DNA from: Thermotoga sp.
Lineage (GTDB): Bacteria > Thermotogota > Thermotogae > Mesoaciditogales > Mesoaciditogaceae
DNA: 40,692 nt
NCBI GenBank assembly: GCA_020722015.1
Contig: DYLQ01000016.1
Span: 1 to 40,692 of the forward strand
Reading direction: 5' to 3'
The notes under the pieces were generated by a model. It ran no database searches, was not told where the DNA came from, and worked only from the letters and a program-made list of their open reading frames with translations. Shown in pieces: positions 23,489 to 32,355 of this stretch (position 1 is its first letter; each line of letters opens with the position of its first letter). A program made the translations under genes and the position numbers.

Positions 23489-23553
23489 TTTCGGTGTAAG
23501 TACGATTTCATAGACTTGAATGGGGAACTCTCTATAAAGGAGGTTTTTAGAAA

Positions 23554-24903
23554 ATGGTAAAAAAATTACTGATAGCAGGCATAGTTTTGTTAGCGGTATC
23601 TTCTGTATTTGCGGGTGTAATGAGTTATGTCCCTCAAAATGCGAACTTCGTCGTGCTTTTTCAAAATAACGCCACCAACTACGATGCTTTAAAAGGTAAT
23701 GTACCGATTTTTTCTTTTCTTCTGAACGATCTCGGCCTTGAAAGTCTTGTTCAATCTTCTGTGAGCAACACGGCAAATTCTTTAAATCTTAAATCATCAC
23801 AAATATGGTCTGCCACTTTAAATGATTTTGTGATCTTTGGAAATGAAAATCAAAAGGATGTCGCACTTGTTATGAAGGCAGATACTTCCGTGCTTTTGAA
23901 ATTTTTCCAATCTTTGATAGGCGGCCAAATTGGGAGTTTGACGGCAAACGGTAAGAAGATTCAAACTTTTACCACGAATGGAATGACGCTTTATTTTTAC
24001 ACCGATTCAGGATACACAATAGCGTCAAATTCTACTTCTATGATAATGGATGCGCTTAGTGCCAATTCCTCCAAGAGTTTTTCCTTCAGCATCAGTTATC
24101 CTAAAAATGCCTGGTTTGAGGCGTACTGGAAAGATCTTCAGACTGCAATGGCAACTGACGTTGTAATCCCAAAAGATGGATACGCCTACGGAATGATCTC
24201 GAATGGCATTCTTTCGATATATGGAAAGGAAAATCTTGATTACAAAGATCAAAATCTCAAGACTCAGATAACTTCTTCAAAGCCTAATTCCATTTCTCTT
24301 GCGACAAACCAAGCCACAGGCGATCTCTGGGTTGCATTAGACATCCCAAATCCATCTGCTCTCTACGACGTGCTTAAACCATACGTCAAATTGCAAATTG
24401 GATCGATCAAGAATATTTCTCCAAAAGATTTCGTCGATCATCTTAACGGTAAGGCTTTTATCGACATGAGCTTGTTATCTTCAAATAACGATTTTGTTGC
24501 CACAATTTATCTTGCAAAAGACCTCTCTTCTTATATTCCAGAACTTTCAAAAGAAGCTTCGGCAACCTTCACATGGGAGGGGCACACCGTTCTCAGAGAT
24601 GATACCATTGAGGGAACGAGAACTACTTTTGTTTACACGATCTTCTATCCAGATAAAGTTGTTTTGTCAAACATGGACCCAGATTCATCTCTCAAATACA
24701 TAGAAACAGGGAAACCGGCTCAAAATGCCGGCAACTATCCGAGTTTTTCCTCTCAAATATGGAGTAATTCTTTCCTGACCGTTTACGGTAACGTGGAAAA
24801 TTTAATAGAAAATATGCTCCAATACAGCGTTGATTCAGGGATCGTAATTCAGGCAAAATACGATAAATCTGGGAATCTTGAATTTCAGATGCTTGTGAAG
24901 TGA
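23554..24903 (+). CDS. Exported protein of unknown function
   Basis: A 449-residue protein with a clear signal peptide (MVKKLLIAGIVLLAVSSVFA, cleavage after residue 20) and no lipobox. The mature part is rich in Ser, Asn and Asp with alternating strand patterns, suggesting a large extracytoplasmic or periplasmic beta-rich protein. The segment SYVPQNANFVVLFQNN at the mature start recalls DUF3352-type proteins, but this is weak. AAAGGAGG precedes the start. It is followed by an aminotransferase with only a 5-base gap, probably a chance operon partner. Confidence 0.8.
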   Translation: MVKKLLIAGIVLLAVSSVFAGVMSYVPQNANFVVLFQNNATNYDALKGNVPIFSFLLNDLGLESLVQSSVSNTANSLNLKSSQIWSATLNDFVIFGNENQKDVALVMKADTSVLLKFFQSLIGGQIGSLTANGKKIQTFTTNGMTLYFYTDSGYTIASNSTSMIMDALSANSSKSFSFSISYPKNAWFEAYWKDLQTAMATDVVIPKDGYAYGMISNGILSIYGKENLDYKDQNLKTQITSSKPNSISLATNQATGDLWVALDIPNPSALYDVLKPYVKLQIGSIKNISPKDFVDHLNGKAFIDMSLLSSNNDFVATIYLAKDLSSYIPELSKEASATFTWEGHTVLRDDTIEGTRTTFVYTIFYPDKVVLSNMDPDSSLKYIETGKPAQNAGNYPSFSSQIWSNSFLTVYGNVENLIENMLQYSVDSGIVIQAKYDKSGNLEFQMLVK

Positions 24904-24908
24904 TAGAG

Positions 24909-26063
24909 ATGTTGGCTCTCTCGTCGATTGTCAAATCTATGAAAACTTCAACGACTTTGAAGATAGATACGCTTGCAAAGGAAATGAAAAATTCTGGTAA
25001 GGATGTTGTGCTTTTTACCGCGGGAGAGCCTGATTTCGCAACTCCCGAGATGATTAAGACAGCTGCAAAATCGGCGATCGATTCCAATTTCACAAAATAC
25101 ACCAACTCAAATGGTATTCAAGAATTGAGGGCTGGAATTGCCAGAAAGCTCCAAAGGGACAACGGATTAGCTTATACACCGGATCAAATTGTCGTTTCCA
25201 ACGGTGGCAAGCAGGCACTTTTCAACGCATTTGGTGCGATATTGGAAGCCGGAGATGAAGTGATAGTCATAACTCCTGCATGGGTAAGTTACATTCCCCA
25301 AATAGAAATGTGGAAGGGGAAGGTTGTACTTTTGAACACTTATCCGGAAAATGGCTATCTTCCCGATGAAAAATCTCTTGAGCAAGTCGTTTCTTCACGG
25401 ACAAAAGCAATTTTGATCAATTCTCCAAACAATCCAACAGGTGCGGTGTATCCGAAAGAAACTCTCCAGATGATAGCAAATTTTGCAAAAAAGCAAGATT
25501 TTTATGTTGTTACGGATGAGATATACGAGAAACTTTCTTACGATCTTCCACACATTTCAATTGCATCTTTTGGCGGAATGATCGATAGAACGATAATCAT
25601 AAACGGTTTTTCGAAAAGTCATGCCATGACAGGATGGAGAATCGGTTATTCGGCATCTCCACAAAGCATAACAAAAGAGATCTCCAAAATCCAATCTCAT
25701 ACCACTTCAAATGCGAATTCAATTGCTCAAATGGCAGCTCTTAAGGCTCTTGATGTTGACACTTCTTACATGGTTGAATCCTTCAGAGAAAGAAGGGATT
25801 TAACCGTTGATTTGCTGTCAAAAGCTGGTTTTAAGTTTTTCAAACCTCAGGGAACATTTTACGTGATGATAAATGTGAAAGAATTCTTATCAGGGGAAAG
25901 TACAGAAGAATTTTGTCTTAATCTCATGAAAGAAACAGGAGTAGCCACGATACCTGCAGATGATTTTTATGCCCCTGGTTTTATAAGAATATCATTTTCA
26001 ACTTCAAAGCTGGAAATTGAGGATGGGATTCAAAGGATGAAATCTTACCTCATGGGGCGTTAA
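24909..26063 (+). CDS. Class I/II aminotransferase, probable aspartate aminotransferase
   Basis: PLP-dependent fold type I aminotransferase, 384 residues. Visible: FTAGEPDFATP near residue 38, PAWVSYIPQIEMW, NSPNNPTGAVYP near 172, TDEIYEKLSYD near 204, the PLP lysine in NGFSKSHAMTGWRIGYS near 237, and the substrate arginine in GFIRISFS near 360. It matches the thermophilic AspC type (subgroup I-gamma/beta), but related alanine or aromatic activities cannot be excluded. The start at ATG 24909 was preferred; an in-frame GTG at 24900 overlaps the previous stop. Confidence 0.88.
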   Translation: MLALSSIVKSMKTSTTLKIDTLAKEMKNSGKDVVLFTAGEPDFATPEMIKTAAKSAIDSNFTKYTNSNGIQELRAGIARKLQRDNGLAYTPDQIVVSNGGKQALFNAFGAILEAGDEVIVITPAWVSYIPQIEMWKGKVVLLNTYPENGYLPDEKSLEQVVSSRTKAILINSPNNPTGAVYPKETLQMIANFAKKQDFYVVTDEIYEKLSYDLPHISIASFGGMIDRTIIINGFSKSHAMTGWRIGYSASPQSITKEISKIQSHTTSNANSIAQMAALKALDVDTSYMVESFRERRDLTVDLLSKAGFKFFKPQGTFYVMINVKEFLSGESTEEFCLNLMKETGVATIPADDFYAPGFIRISFSTSKLEIEDGIQRMKSYLMGR

Positions 26064-26076
26064 AAAGGTGATCGAT

Positions 26077-27138
26077 TTGGATAGGATAACGATTGGCCTG
26101 ATCTCTTTTATAGTTACGATCGTTGTAACGCCTTTTGTCATAAAGTTTGCAAAAAAACATGGATTTGTCGATATGCCTGATAAGAGGAAGATACATAAGG
26201 TTTCGACTCCTCGAATTGGTGGAATAGGCATTTTTGCCGGTATTCTTGCCGGAATACTTGCCACCATGTTTTTCACAAAAGATACATGGCAGTTATGGGC
26301 GATCATGCCGATTTCGTTGATTGCCCTGATGGGTTTTGTCGACGACGTGAAAGGCCTTTCTTTTAAGGTAAAATTTCTTGCTCAAATCATCGCATCCATT
26401 CTCGCCGTTGTCTTCGTTGGGGCAAATTTGGACCATTTTAACAATCCGTTTGGCGGAAGCATATCCCTTGGTATCTTGGGACCGATCTTTTCTGTGATAT
26501 GGATGGTCGGCGTTACAAACGCCATAAATCTTACCGATGGCCTTGATGGGCTTGCCGCAGGAGTAAGTGCCATATCGGCTTTTACGATAGCCGTAACTTC
26601 TGCAAGAGTTAACATCGCCGCTACCCTTGTGTCTATTTCCATTTTTAGCTCATCGATTGCATTTCTGAGGTACAATTTTCATCCCGCGAAAACTTTTATG
26701 GGGGATACGGGAAGTCAATTGCTTGGTTTTACTTTGGCTTTGATAGCCATAAAAGGAGCATCAATTTCTGCGTCCACGCTTTCTCTGGCGATACCTTTGC
26801 TTGCCTTAGGTGTTCCAATTTTAGACACAGTTTACGCTTTTGGAAGGAGAATTCTTGGAGGGCACAATCCTTTTCTTCCGGACAAAATGCATATCCATCA
26901 TCAACTCCTTGAAATAGGATTTTCACAGGTTACAGCTGTACTTTTCATTTACGCAGTGAGCATTGTATTTTCAATTTTAGCCATAACTTACAGGGGTATA
27001 CATGAACTTACCGCCATAGCGTTTTACATAATAATAGGAATTTTACTTATATCTTTTTTATGGGTTATGAGAAAGAGGGAACTAAAGAATGGACGACGTG
27101 TTGAAAATCAAGTTGACAAAAACAAATCAAATCGTTGA
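26077..27138 (+). CDS. Undecaprenyl-phosphate sugar-1-phosphate transferase (WecA/TagO/MraY family)
   Basis: Polytopic transferase, about ten helices, that moves a UDP-sugar phosphate onto undecaprenyl phosphate to start a glycopolymer. Motifs are the aspartate pair in GFVDDVKGL, TNAINLTDGLDGLAAG, MGDTGSQLLGF, and the HIHH motif in PDKMHIHHQLLEIGFS, which places it with WecA/TagO rather than MraY. The start is probably TTG 26077, six bases after AAAGGTG; the GTG at 26068 is part of that site. The last 50 bases overlap the next gene in another frame. Confidence 0.9.
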   Translation: MDRITIGLISFIVTIVVTPFVIKFAKKHGFVDMPDKRKIHKVSTPRIGGIGIFAGILAGILATMFFTKDTWQLWAIMPISLIALMGFVDDVKGLSFKVKFLAQIIASILAVVFVGANLDHFNNPFGGSISLGILGPIFSVIWMVGVTNAINLTDGLDGLAAGVSAISAFTIAVTSARVNIAATLVSISIFSSSIAFLRYNFHPAKTFMGDTGSQLLGFTLALIAIKGASISASTLSLAIPLLALGVPILDTVYAFGRRILGGHNPFLPDKMHIHHQLLEIGFSQVTAVLFIYAVSIVFSILAITYRGIHELTAIAFYIIIGILLISFLWVMRKRELKNGRRVENQVDKNKSNR

Positions 27139-28750
27139 ATATCCAAAAGGAATTTTGATCGAGGCAATAGCGAAAGAGTATCAAAAATTTTATTCATCGA
27201 GAATTGTGGCATCGATATTCAATAACGACATAAGAGAGCTTTCCAAAACTTTGGAAAGAGACGGCGAGCTTGATTTTATAGATTTAACAACGGAAGATGG
27301 TGTCAGAATATATCAAAGAGGACTTATGTTCATAGCTTATGTTGCGTCAAAAGAAATCTTCCCAGACAAGAAAATGAGGGTAAGATATTCACTCGGAAAA
27401 GGTGTTTATTGCGAATTCGAAGAATGGATACCATCTGAATCAGATCTTGAACATTTGAAGAATAAGATGTCAGAACTCGTTAAGATGGATGTACCGTTTT
27501 TAAAAGAAGAACTTTACAAATTCGATGCCCTTGAACTTTTCCAAAAACATAGCATGAATGATAAAGTGGAATTGCTTAAATATAGAACAAAATCTACCAT
27601 AAACGTTTATTGGTTCGAAAATCATTTTAATTATTATTATGGGCATATGGTTCCATCTACATCCTACATAGATCTTTTCGATATCGTGAAAATAGATCAT
27701 GGATTTGTGCTTGTTCACCCAGATATAACTTCTCCAAATGAACTTCCGACATACGTACCTCAGGTTAAGATGGCCAAGGCTTATGGAGACAGAGCAAGAT
27801 GGGGGAAAATAGTTGGCATGGAGACGGTAGGCGATCTTAACAGAATCGTCGCTGAAGGTAGATCACGAGAACTTATAATGATGTGCGAATTACTTCACGA
27901 AAAAGAAATATCAAAAATAGCAGATGATATAACATCAAAGGGCAGTGTAAAACTCGTGCTTTGCGCCGGTCCATCCTCCTCCGGTAAAACGACATTTTCA
28001 AAGAGACTTTCTTTGCAACTGAAGGTTAACGGCTTTGAGCCATATTCGATTTCGTTGGATGATTATTTTGTTGAAAGGGATAAAACTCCTCTTGGGCCTG
28101 ATGGCAAACCAGATTTTGAATCGATAAATGCGCTTGATCTTGAACTTTTCTCGAGAACCATGAAGGATATTTTCGACGGTAAAGATGTTGAATTGCCAAA
28201 ATTCAATTTTAAAACGGGAAAGCGCGAATATAAAGGTGATGTGGTAAAGCCGATTGATAAAACTATTCTTGTTGTTGAAGGTATACATGGTCTTAATCCC
28301 TTAATAACAAAGAATTTTGATCCTACTTTAGTTTACAAGATATACGTGAGTGCTTTAACCCAAACAAGCCTTGATGAGGATAACAGAATACCCACAACCG
28401 ACGTCAGAATAATAAGAAGGATGATAAGAGACTATAATTTCAGAGGACACAGTGCACTCATGACATTGCAGATGTGGTCTAACGTGAGGATGGGAGAAGA
28501 AAAAAACATCTTTCCTTATCAAGAAGAAGCAGATGTGATGTTCAATTCAGCTTTACCGTACGAACTCGCTGTTTTGAAGAATTTTGCCATGCCTCTTTTA
28601 CTTCAAGTTGATAACTCTACACCCGAGTACAGTCAAGCAAGAAGATTGATAAGATTTCTCGATTATTTTCTTTCCATAGTCGATTTTGATGTCATTCCTT
28701 CAACGTCTATAATAAGGGAGTTCATAGGATCAAGTTACTTTCATTACTGA
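27089..28750 (+). CDS. TGS/ThrRS-like domain-uridine kinase fusion
   Basis: A 553-residue fusion. Residues 1-70 are a TGS-like domain, 71-270 match the ThrRS/AlaRS second-additional-domain type (ARWGKIVGMETVGDLNRIV at its end), and 285-500 are a uridine-kinase-like P-loop kinase with GPSSSGKT at 294-301 and the SISLDDYFVERDKTPLG segment. The kinase probably phosphorylates a nucleoside; the front half may sense a ligand such as threonine or uridine. Fusions of this layout are known in Thermotogota and Firmicutes. It overlaps the transferase gene by 50 bases. Confidence 0.88.
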   Translation: MDDVLKIKLTKTNQIVEYPKGILIEAIAKEYQKFYSSRIVASIFNNDIRELSKTLERDGELDFIDLTTEDGVRIYQRGLMFIAYVASKEIFPDKKMRVRYSLGKGVYCEFEEWIPSESDLEHLKNKMSELVKMDVPFLKEELYKFDALELFQKHSMNDKVELLKYRTKSTINVYWFENHFNYYYGHMVPSTSYIDLFDIVKIDHGFVLVHPDITSPNELPTYVPQVKMAKAYGDRARWGKIVGMETVGDLNRIVAEGRSRELIMMCELLHEKEISKIADDITSKGSVKLVLCAGPSSSGKTTFSKRLSLQLKVNGFEPYSISLDDYFVERDKTPLGPDGKPDFESINALDLELFSRTMKDIFDGKDVELPKFNFKTGKREYKGDVVKPIDKTILVVEGIHGLNPLITKNFDPTLVYKIYVSALTQTSLDEDNRIPTTDVRIIRRMIRDYNFRGHSALMTLQMWSNVRMGEEKNIFPYQEEADVMFNSALPYELAVLKNFAMPLLLQVDNSTPEYSQARRLIRFLDYFLSIVDFDVIPSTSIIREFIGSSYFHY

Positions 28751-28798
28751 AAAGTAATCGTCTTAACAAAGAAGATTCATCGAATTTGATCGGTGATA

Positions 28799-28807
28799 TG
28801 TTATAAT
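28799..28807 (+). promoter_or_regulatory. Extended -10 directly before dciA-like gene
   Basis: TGT followed by a perfect TATAAT (28802-28807) ends seven bases before the ATG at 28815. Transcription would start at or within two bases of the start codon, giving a leaderless mRNA. No ribosome binding site is present. Confidence 0.6.
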
Positions 28808-28814
28808 TTAAAAG

Positions 28815-29123
28815 ATGGAACGTGAATTTTCAAAGGTTCTTGATGATCTGAGTGACGTTAATCCTTTTTTCGTTGAGCTACAAAAAAGAGTGTTTTTGAA
28901 TTCTTTGTGGAGATCGATAGTTGGAGATCGTATCTCTACTGTTACTTATGTTTGTGAAGGTAAAAATAACGTGCTTGAGATATGGGTAAGGGATCCGATG
29001 ATTGGAAGCGATTTGAGATTTATGTCTGCGGATATCCTCAACATGATGGAAAAAAATGGACTTGAATTTAAAAAGATAGACGTTAAGAGATTAAGAGGTG
29101 GAACGAATGGAAACAAACAGTGA
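28815..29123 (+). CDS. DciA-like (DUF721) protein
   Basis: A 102-residue protein whose core LQKRVFLNSLWRSIVGDRIS and LEIWVRDPMIGSDLRFM match the DUF721/DciA pattern (W..iVG..i....., then a hydrophobic strand and helix). DciA loads replicative helicase in bacteria that lack DnaC. Its position immediately before gyrB is the classic place for this family. The start ATG 28815 has no ribosome binding site and sits seven bases after a perfect -10, suggesting leaderless translation. It overlaps gyrB. Confidence 0.78.
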   Translation: MEREFSKVLDDLSDVNPFFVELQKRVFLNSLWRSIVGDRISTVTYVCEGKNNVLEIWVRDPMIGSDLRFMSADILNMMEKNGLEFKKIDVKRLRGGTNGNKQ

Positions 29124-31023
29124 AAATTACAATGCAAGTAGCATAAAAGTACTTCATGGTCTTGAGGCCGTTAGAAAAAGGCCCGGAATGTACGTCGGTT
29201 CAACCGGTTCTGCGGGTCTTCATCATCTTGTGAGTGAAATAGTTGATAACAGCATCGATGAAATAATGGGCGAATTTTGTGATTGGATAAAAGTCGAGGT
29301 GGCACCCGGATCTGTGGTTACCGTAGAGGATAACGGTCGTGGGATACCGGTAGATGAACATCCCGAGGAACATAAAAGTGCTCTTGAAGTTGTCATGACG
29401 GATCTTCATGCAGGAGCAAAATTTTCAAATACCATTTACAAGACAAGCGGAGGTCTTCACGGTGTCGGTGCAAGTGTGGTCAATGCTTTAAGTGAATGGT
29501 TGGAAGTGTTTGTAAAAAGAAATGGCCATATATACCATCAAAGATACGAAAAAGGAATTCCTCAGACCCAGGTTGAAATTGTTGGAGATGCCAGTGAAAC
29601 CGGAACAAAGACGGTATTTAAACCAGATGCTACCATCTTTCACACCCTTGATTTCGATTCCAAGATAATAGAAAACAGACTTATGGAACTGGCATTTTTG
29701 AATAAAAATGCAACCATTGAGTTTGTAGATTCAAGAGAAGAACCGAATTACAGAAAAATTTTGCATTTTGAGGGAGGTATTAACGAATATCTTGATCATT
29801 TGTCTTACGGCTCTAAAAAAGTCTTGGATAAACCTATTTACTTGTCTGATAAATCCGGAGACATGACATTTGAACTTTCTTTCAATTACACCGATGATTA
29901 TGATGAAACTTTGAAAGCATTTATTAACAACATAAACACAATTGAAGGGGGTACACATGTTAACGCAATGCATACGGCCTTTACCAAAGTTTTCAACGAT
30001 TTCGCTCGGAAAATCGGCATTTTGAAGAAAAATGATGAAAATTTCAAAAGCAGTGATATAAGAGAAGGTCTTGTCGTAGTTTTAAGCATTAAAATTCCGG
30101 AACCACAATTTGAAGGTCAAACAAAGGCTAAACTTGGTAACGAAGAGGTAGGAACATCTTTAAGTTATATGATTCAGGATAGACTTTCAGAAATTCTTGA
30201 AATAGATCAGAAAAGTCTTAAAAAAATACTTGATAGACTTTCTCAAGCCGCAGAAGCGAGAATTGCTTCGAAAAAAGCCAGGGAGATGGTAAGACGAAAA
30301 AATGCCCTTGAAAACACATCACTTCCCGGTAAACTTGCCGATTGTACCCTTATGGGCACTGAGAATTCTGAACTTTTCATCGTTGAGGGGGATTCGGCAG
30401 GAGGTTCAGCCAAACAGGGCAGAGATAGGAATATTCAAGCAATTTTGCCGATAAGAGGGAAAATTCTAAACGTTGAAAAAGCCGGCATGGAGAAATTACT
30501 TAAAAATGAGCAGGTAAACGATATAATAATTGCATTGGGTACGAATATAGGTGATGATTTCGATATCACTAAACTCAGATACGATAGAATTGTCATAATG
30601 ACGGATGCAGATGTTGACGGTGCACATATAAGAACATTGCTTCTGACTCTCTTTTATAGATACATGAGGCAATTGGTAGAAAATGGTAAAGTGTATGCCG
30701 CGATGCCACCTCTTTACAGGGTGAGTTATTCTGGTAAGTACGTTTACGCGTACTCCGATGAAGAACTTAAAATTGCTTTGGATAAGATAAAGGCTGAGTC
30801 GAAAAATTACGATATACAAAGGTACAAGGGATTAGGTGAAATGAATCCGGAACAACTCTGGGAGACAACCATGAATCCTCAGACCAGAAGAATGATGAAA
30901 ATAGAAATTGAGGATGCTGAATATGCCAACTCTATTTTCCAAATTTTAATGGGTAATGACGTGGGAAGTAGAAGAGATTTCATATCGAGACATGCATCGA
31001 CAGTTACAAATCTTGATATATGA
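29107..31023 (+). CDS. gyrB: DNA gyrase subunit B
   Basis: ATPase and TOPRIM subunit of gyrase, 638 residues. GHKL ATPase: EIVDNSIDEIMGEF, VEDNGRGIPVDEH and GGLHGVGASVVNALSEW. TOPRIM: SELFIVEGDSAGGSAKQGRD and the metal triad IMTDADVDGAHIRTLL. The C-terminal region YKGLGEMNPEQLWETTMNP is intact and there is no large insert. The start at ATG 29107 follows GAGGTG by six bases; an in-frame GTG at 29098 belongs to that site. GyrA is not in the window, so ParE is a formal alternative, but length and motifs fit GyrB. Confidence 0.95.
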   Translation: METNSENYNASSIKVLHGLEAVRKRPGMYVGSTGSAGLHHLVSEIVDNSIDEIMGEFCDWIKVEVAPGSVVTVEDNGRGIPVDEHPEEHKSALEVVMTDLHAGAKFSNTIYKTSGGLHGVGASVVNALSEWLEVFVKRNGHIYHQRYEKGIPQTQVEIVGDASETGTKTVFKPDATIFHTLDFDSKIIENRLMELAFLNKNATIEFVDSREEPNYRKILHFEGGINEYLDHLSYGSKKVLDKPIYLSDKSGDMTFELSFNYTDDYDETLKAFINNINTIEGGTHVNAMHTAFTKVFNDFARKIGILKKNDENFKSSDIREGLVVVLSIKIPEPQFEGQTKAKLGNEEVGTSLSYMIQDRLSEILEIDQKSLKKILDRLSQAAEARIASKKAREMVRRKNALENTSLPGKLADCTLMGTENSELFIVEGDSAGGSAKQGRDRNIQAILPIRGKILNVEKAGMEKLLKNEQVNDIIIALGTNIGDDFDITKLRYDRIVIMTDADVDGAHIRTLLLTLFYRYMRQLVENGKVYAAMPPLYRVSYSGKYVYAYSDEELKIALDKIKAESKNYDIQRYKGLGEMNPEQLWETTMNPQTRRMMKIEIEDAEYANSIFQILMGNDVGSRRDFISRHASTVTNLDI

Positions 31024-31715
31024 ATGAACAATTCAAGGCGAGGGCAAATTTCATACTTTTAGTTTTAGGTTTTGCCTTTTTGATCTATTTAATAAAGATC
31101 ATTCCGTCGCTTTATTTCGATCCGGTTATATACAAAATAGATATATCCGGGAATGAATTTTTAAATACTCAATACCTGAAAAACTTTGTGATGCCTGTGG
31201 GAGGAGTCAAATTATCTAAGTTATCGGTTCCATATGATCCTTTTTTGAAATCTTTTGCTTTTAAATATATTGGAAACGGTACAGCGGAATTGACGGTAGT
31301 TGAAAGAAAACCTTCTTTTATATCTTCAACTTCTGATGGTTATTTTTTGGCATCTTCAGATGGTGTGTTTTTGATGACAATTTCAAAGGATGAACTTTAC
31401 AAATTCGCAGGATTGCCCATTTTTTTTGGTATAGAATCATTCAACTTCAACAAAAACGGAATTATGAATTCAGAACTTGTGGCTGAGATAGATCAAATAC
31501 TTTCGTATCCAGATTGGTTTAGAAAAGAAATTCTTGAAGTCGATCTTAAGACCAACACGCTTTACTTCGAAAAGGGTGTATCCATTGAATTAAAAAATTT
31601 TAATTTAGATCAAGAAACAGAAAAAGCCATCCTCTCGATCGTTTCCTCTTCAGCTATCGGGACGAGATACGTGAAGATCGACAACAATTTCATAGCGATG
31701 CCGTCCGCTTTTTAA
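31020..31715 (+). CDS. FtsQ-like single-pass membrane protein
   Basis: A 231-residue protein with one N-terminal membrane helix (about 10-30), then a POTRA-like strand pattern: IYKIDISGNEFLNTQYL, GNGTAELTVVERKPSFIS, and a further beta-rich domain. The ER-P ending of that strand is typical of FtsQ/DivIB. Sequence similarity is weak, so the call rests on topology and these motifs. It overlaps the gyrB stop by 4 bases. Confidence 0.6.
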   Translation: MNEQFKARANFILLVLGFAFLIYLIKIIPSLYFDPVIYKIDISGNEFLNTQYLKNFVMPVGGVKLSKLSVPYDPFLKSFAFKYIGNGTAELTVVERKPSFISSTSDGYFLASSDGVFLMTISKDELYKFAGLPIFFGIESFNFNKNGIMNSELVAEIDQILSYPDWFRKEILEVDLKTNTLYFEKGVSIELKNFNLDQETEKAILSIVSSSAIGTRYVKIDNNFIAMPSAF

Positions 31716-31776
31716 TCTCTTGTACTTCTTTGTTTAACAACAATTTTGATGTTTTTAGCAGATCTGTTTTTATTTG

Positions 31777-31794
31777 AAGGAATGTTAATTCCTT
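31777..31794 (+). other. Small hairpin between ftsQ-like and ruvC genes
   Basis: AAGGAAT, loop GTTA, ATTCCTT: a perfect seven-pair AT-rich stem in the 143-base gap. No T run follows, so a terminator role is weak. Confidence 0.35.
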
Positions 31795-31845
31795 AATTCT
31801 TGAACTCTTTACATCATCGTGAGGAGAGTCTAAACTCTTAAAATG

Positions 31846-31851
31846 TATAAT
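31846..31851 (+). promoter_or_regulatory. Consensus -10 directly before ruvC
   Basis: A perfect TATAAT ends seven bases before the ruvC ATG at 31859, the same geometry as upstream of the dciA-like gene. No -35 and no ribosome binding site in position; a GAGGAG stretch lies too far upstream. A leaderless transcript is implied. Confidence 0.55.
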
Positions 31852-31858
31852 ACCTTCG

Positions 31859-32341
31859 ATGAGAGAAAAAAGAAGAATCTTAGGAATAGATCCGGGATTT
31901 GGGATGGTTGGTTATGGCTTCGTGGATTTTGAAGGAAATGAAGAAAAAGTCTTGAATTATGGAATAATAAAGACCGATCCAAAAGTATCTCTTTCTAAGA
32001 GACTGTTTGAAATATATGAGGGAATTTCAAAACTTATAAAAATTTATCAGCCGACTGAAAGTGCAGTTGAAGAACTTTACTTTTTCAGAAACGTCACAAC
32101 TGCGATTTTTGTTGGAGAAGCGAGAGGCGTGATAATATTGGCACTTGAAGAGGCAAAGATGAGTATATACGAATACACCCCTATGGAAGTTAAAATGGCA
32201 GTTACAGGCTACGGTAAAGCATCTAAAAGGCAAGTTCAAGAAATGGTAAGAATAATCCTAAAAATGGATGAGATCCCAAGGCCTGATGACGCAGCAGATG
32301 CTCTCGCAATTGCCATATGTCATGCACATCAGATTCTGTAA
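31859..32341 (+). CDS. ruvC: Holliday junction resolvase RuvC
   Basis: Endonuclease that cuts Holliday junctions in the RuvABC system, 160 residues. Acidic catalytic residues are in ILGIDPGFGMVGYG (Asp9), VEELYF (Glu about 68), and the C-terminal RPDDAADALAIAICHAH. KQVQEMVRIIL-type and FGKASKRQ-like segments (here YGKASKRQ) are present. Length normal. It is the first gene of the ruvC-polC unit. Confidence 0.95.
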   Translation: MREKRRILGIDPGFGMVGYGFVDFEGNEEKVLNYGIIKTDPKVSLSKRLFEIYEGISKLIKIYQPTESAVEELYFFRNVTTAIFVGEARGVIILALEEAKMSIYEYTPMEVKMAVTGYGKASKRQVQEMVRIILKMDEIPRPDDAADALAIAICHAHQIL

Positions 32342-32355
32342 TCAAAGGTGATAAG

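Noticed and set aside
28751-28814. Replication origin near dciA/gyrB
   Set aside because: No dnaA, dnaN or cluster of DnaA boxes was seen; the spacer is only 64 bases.
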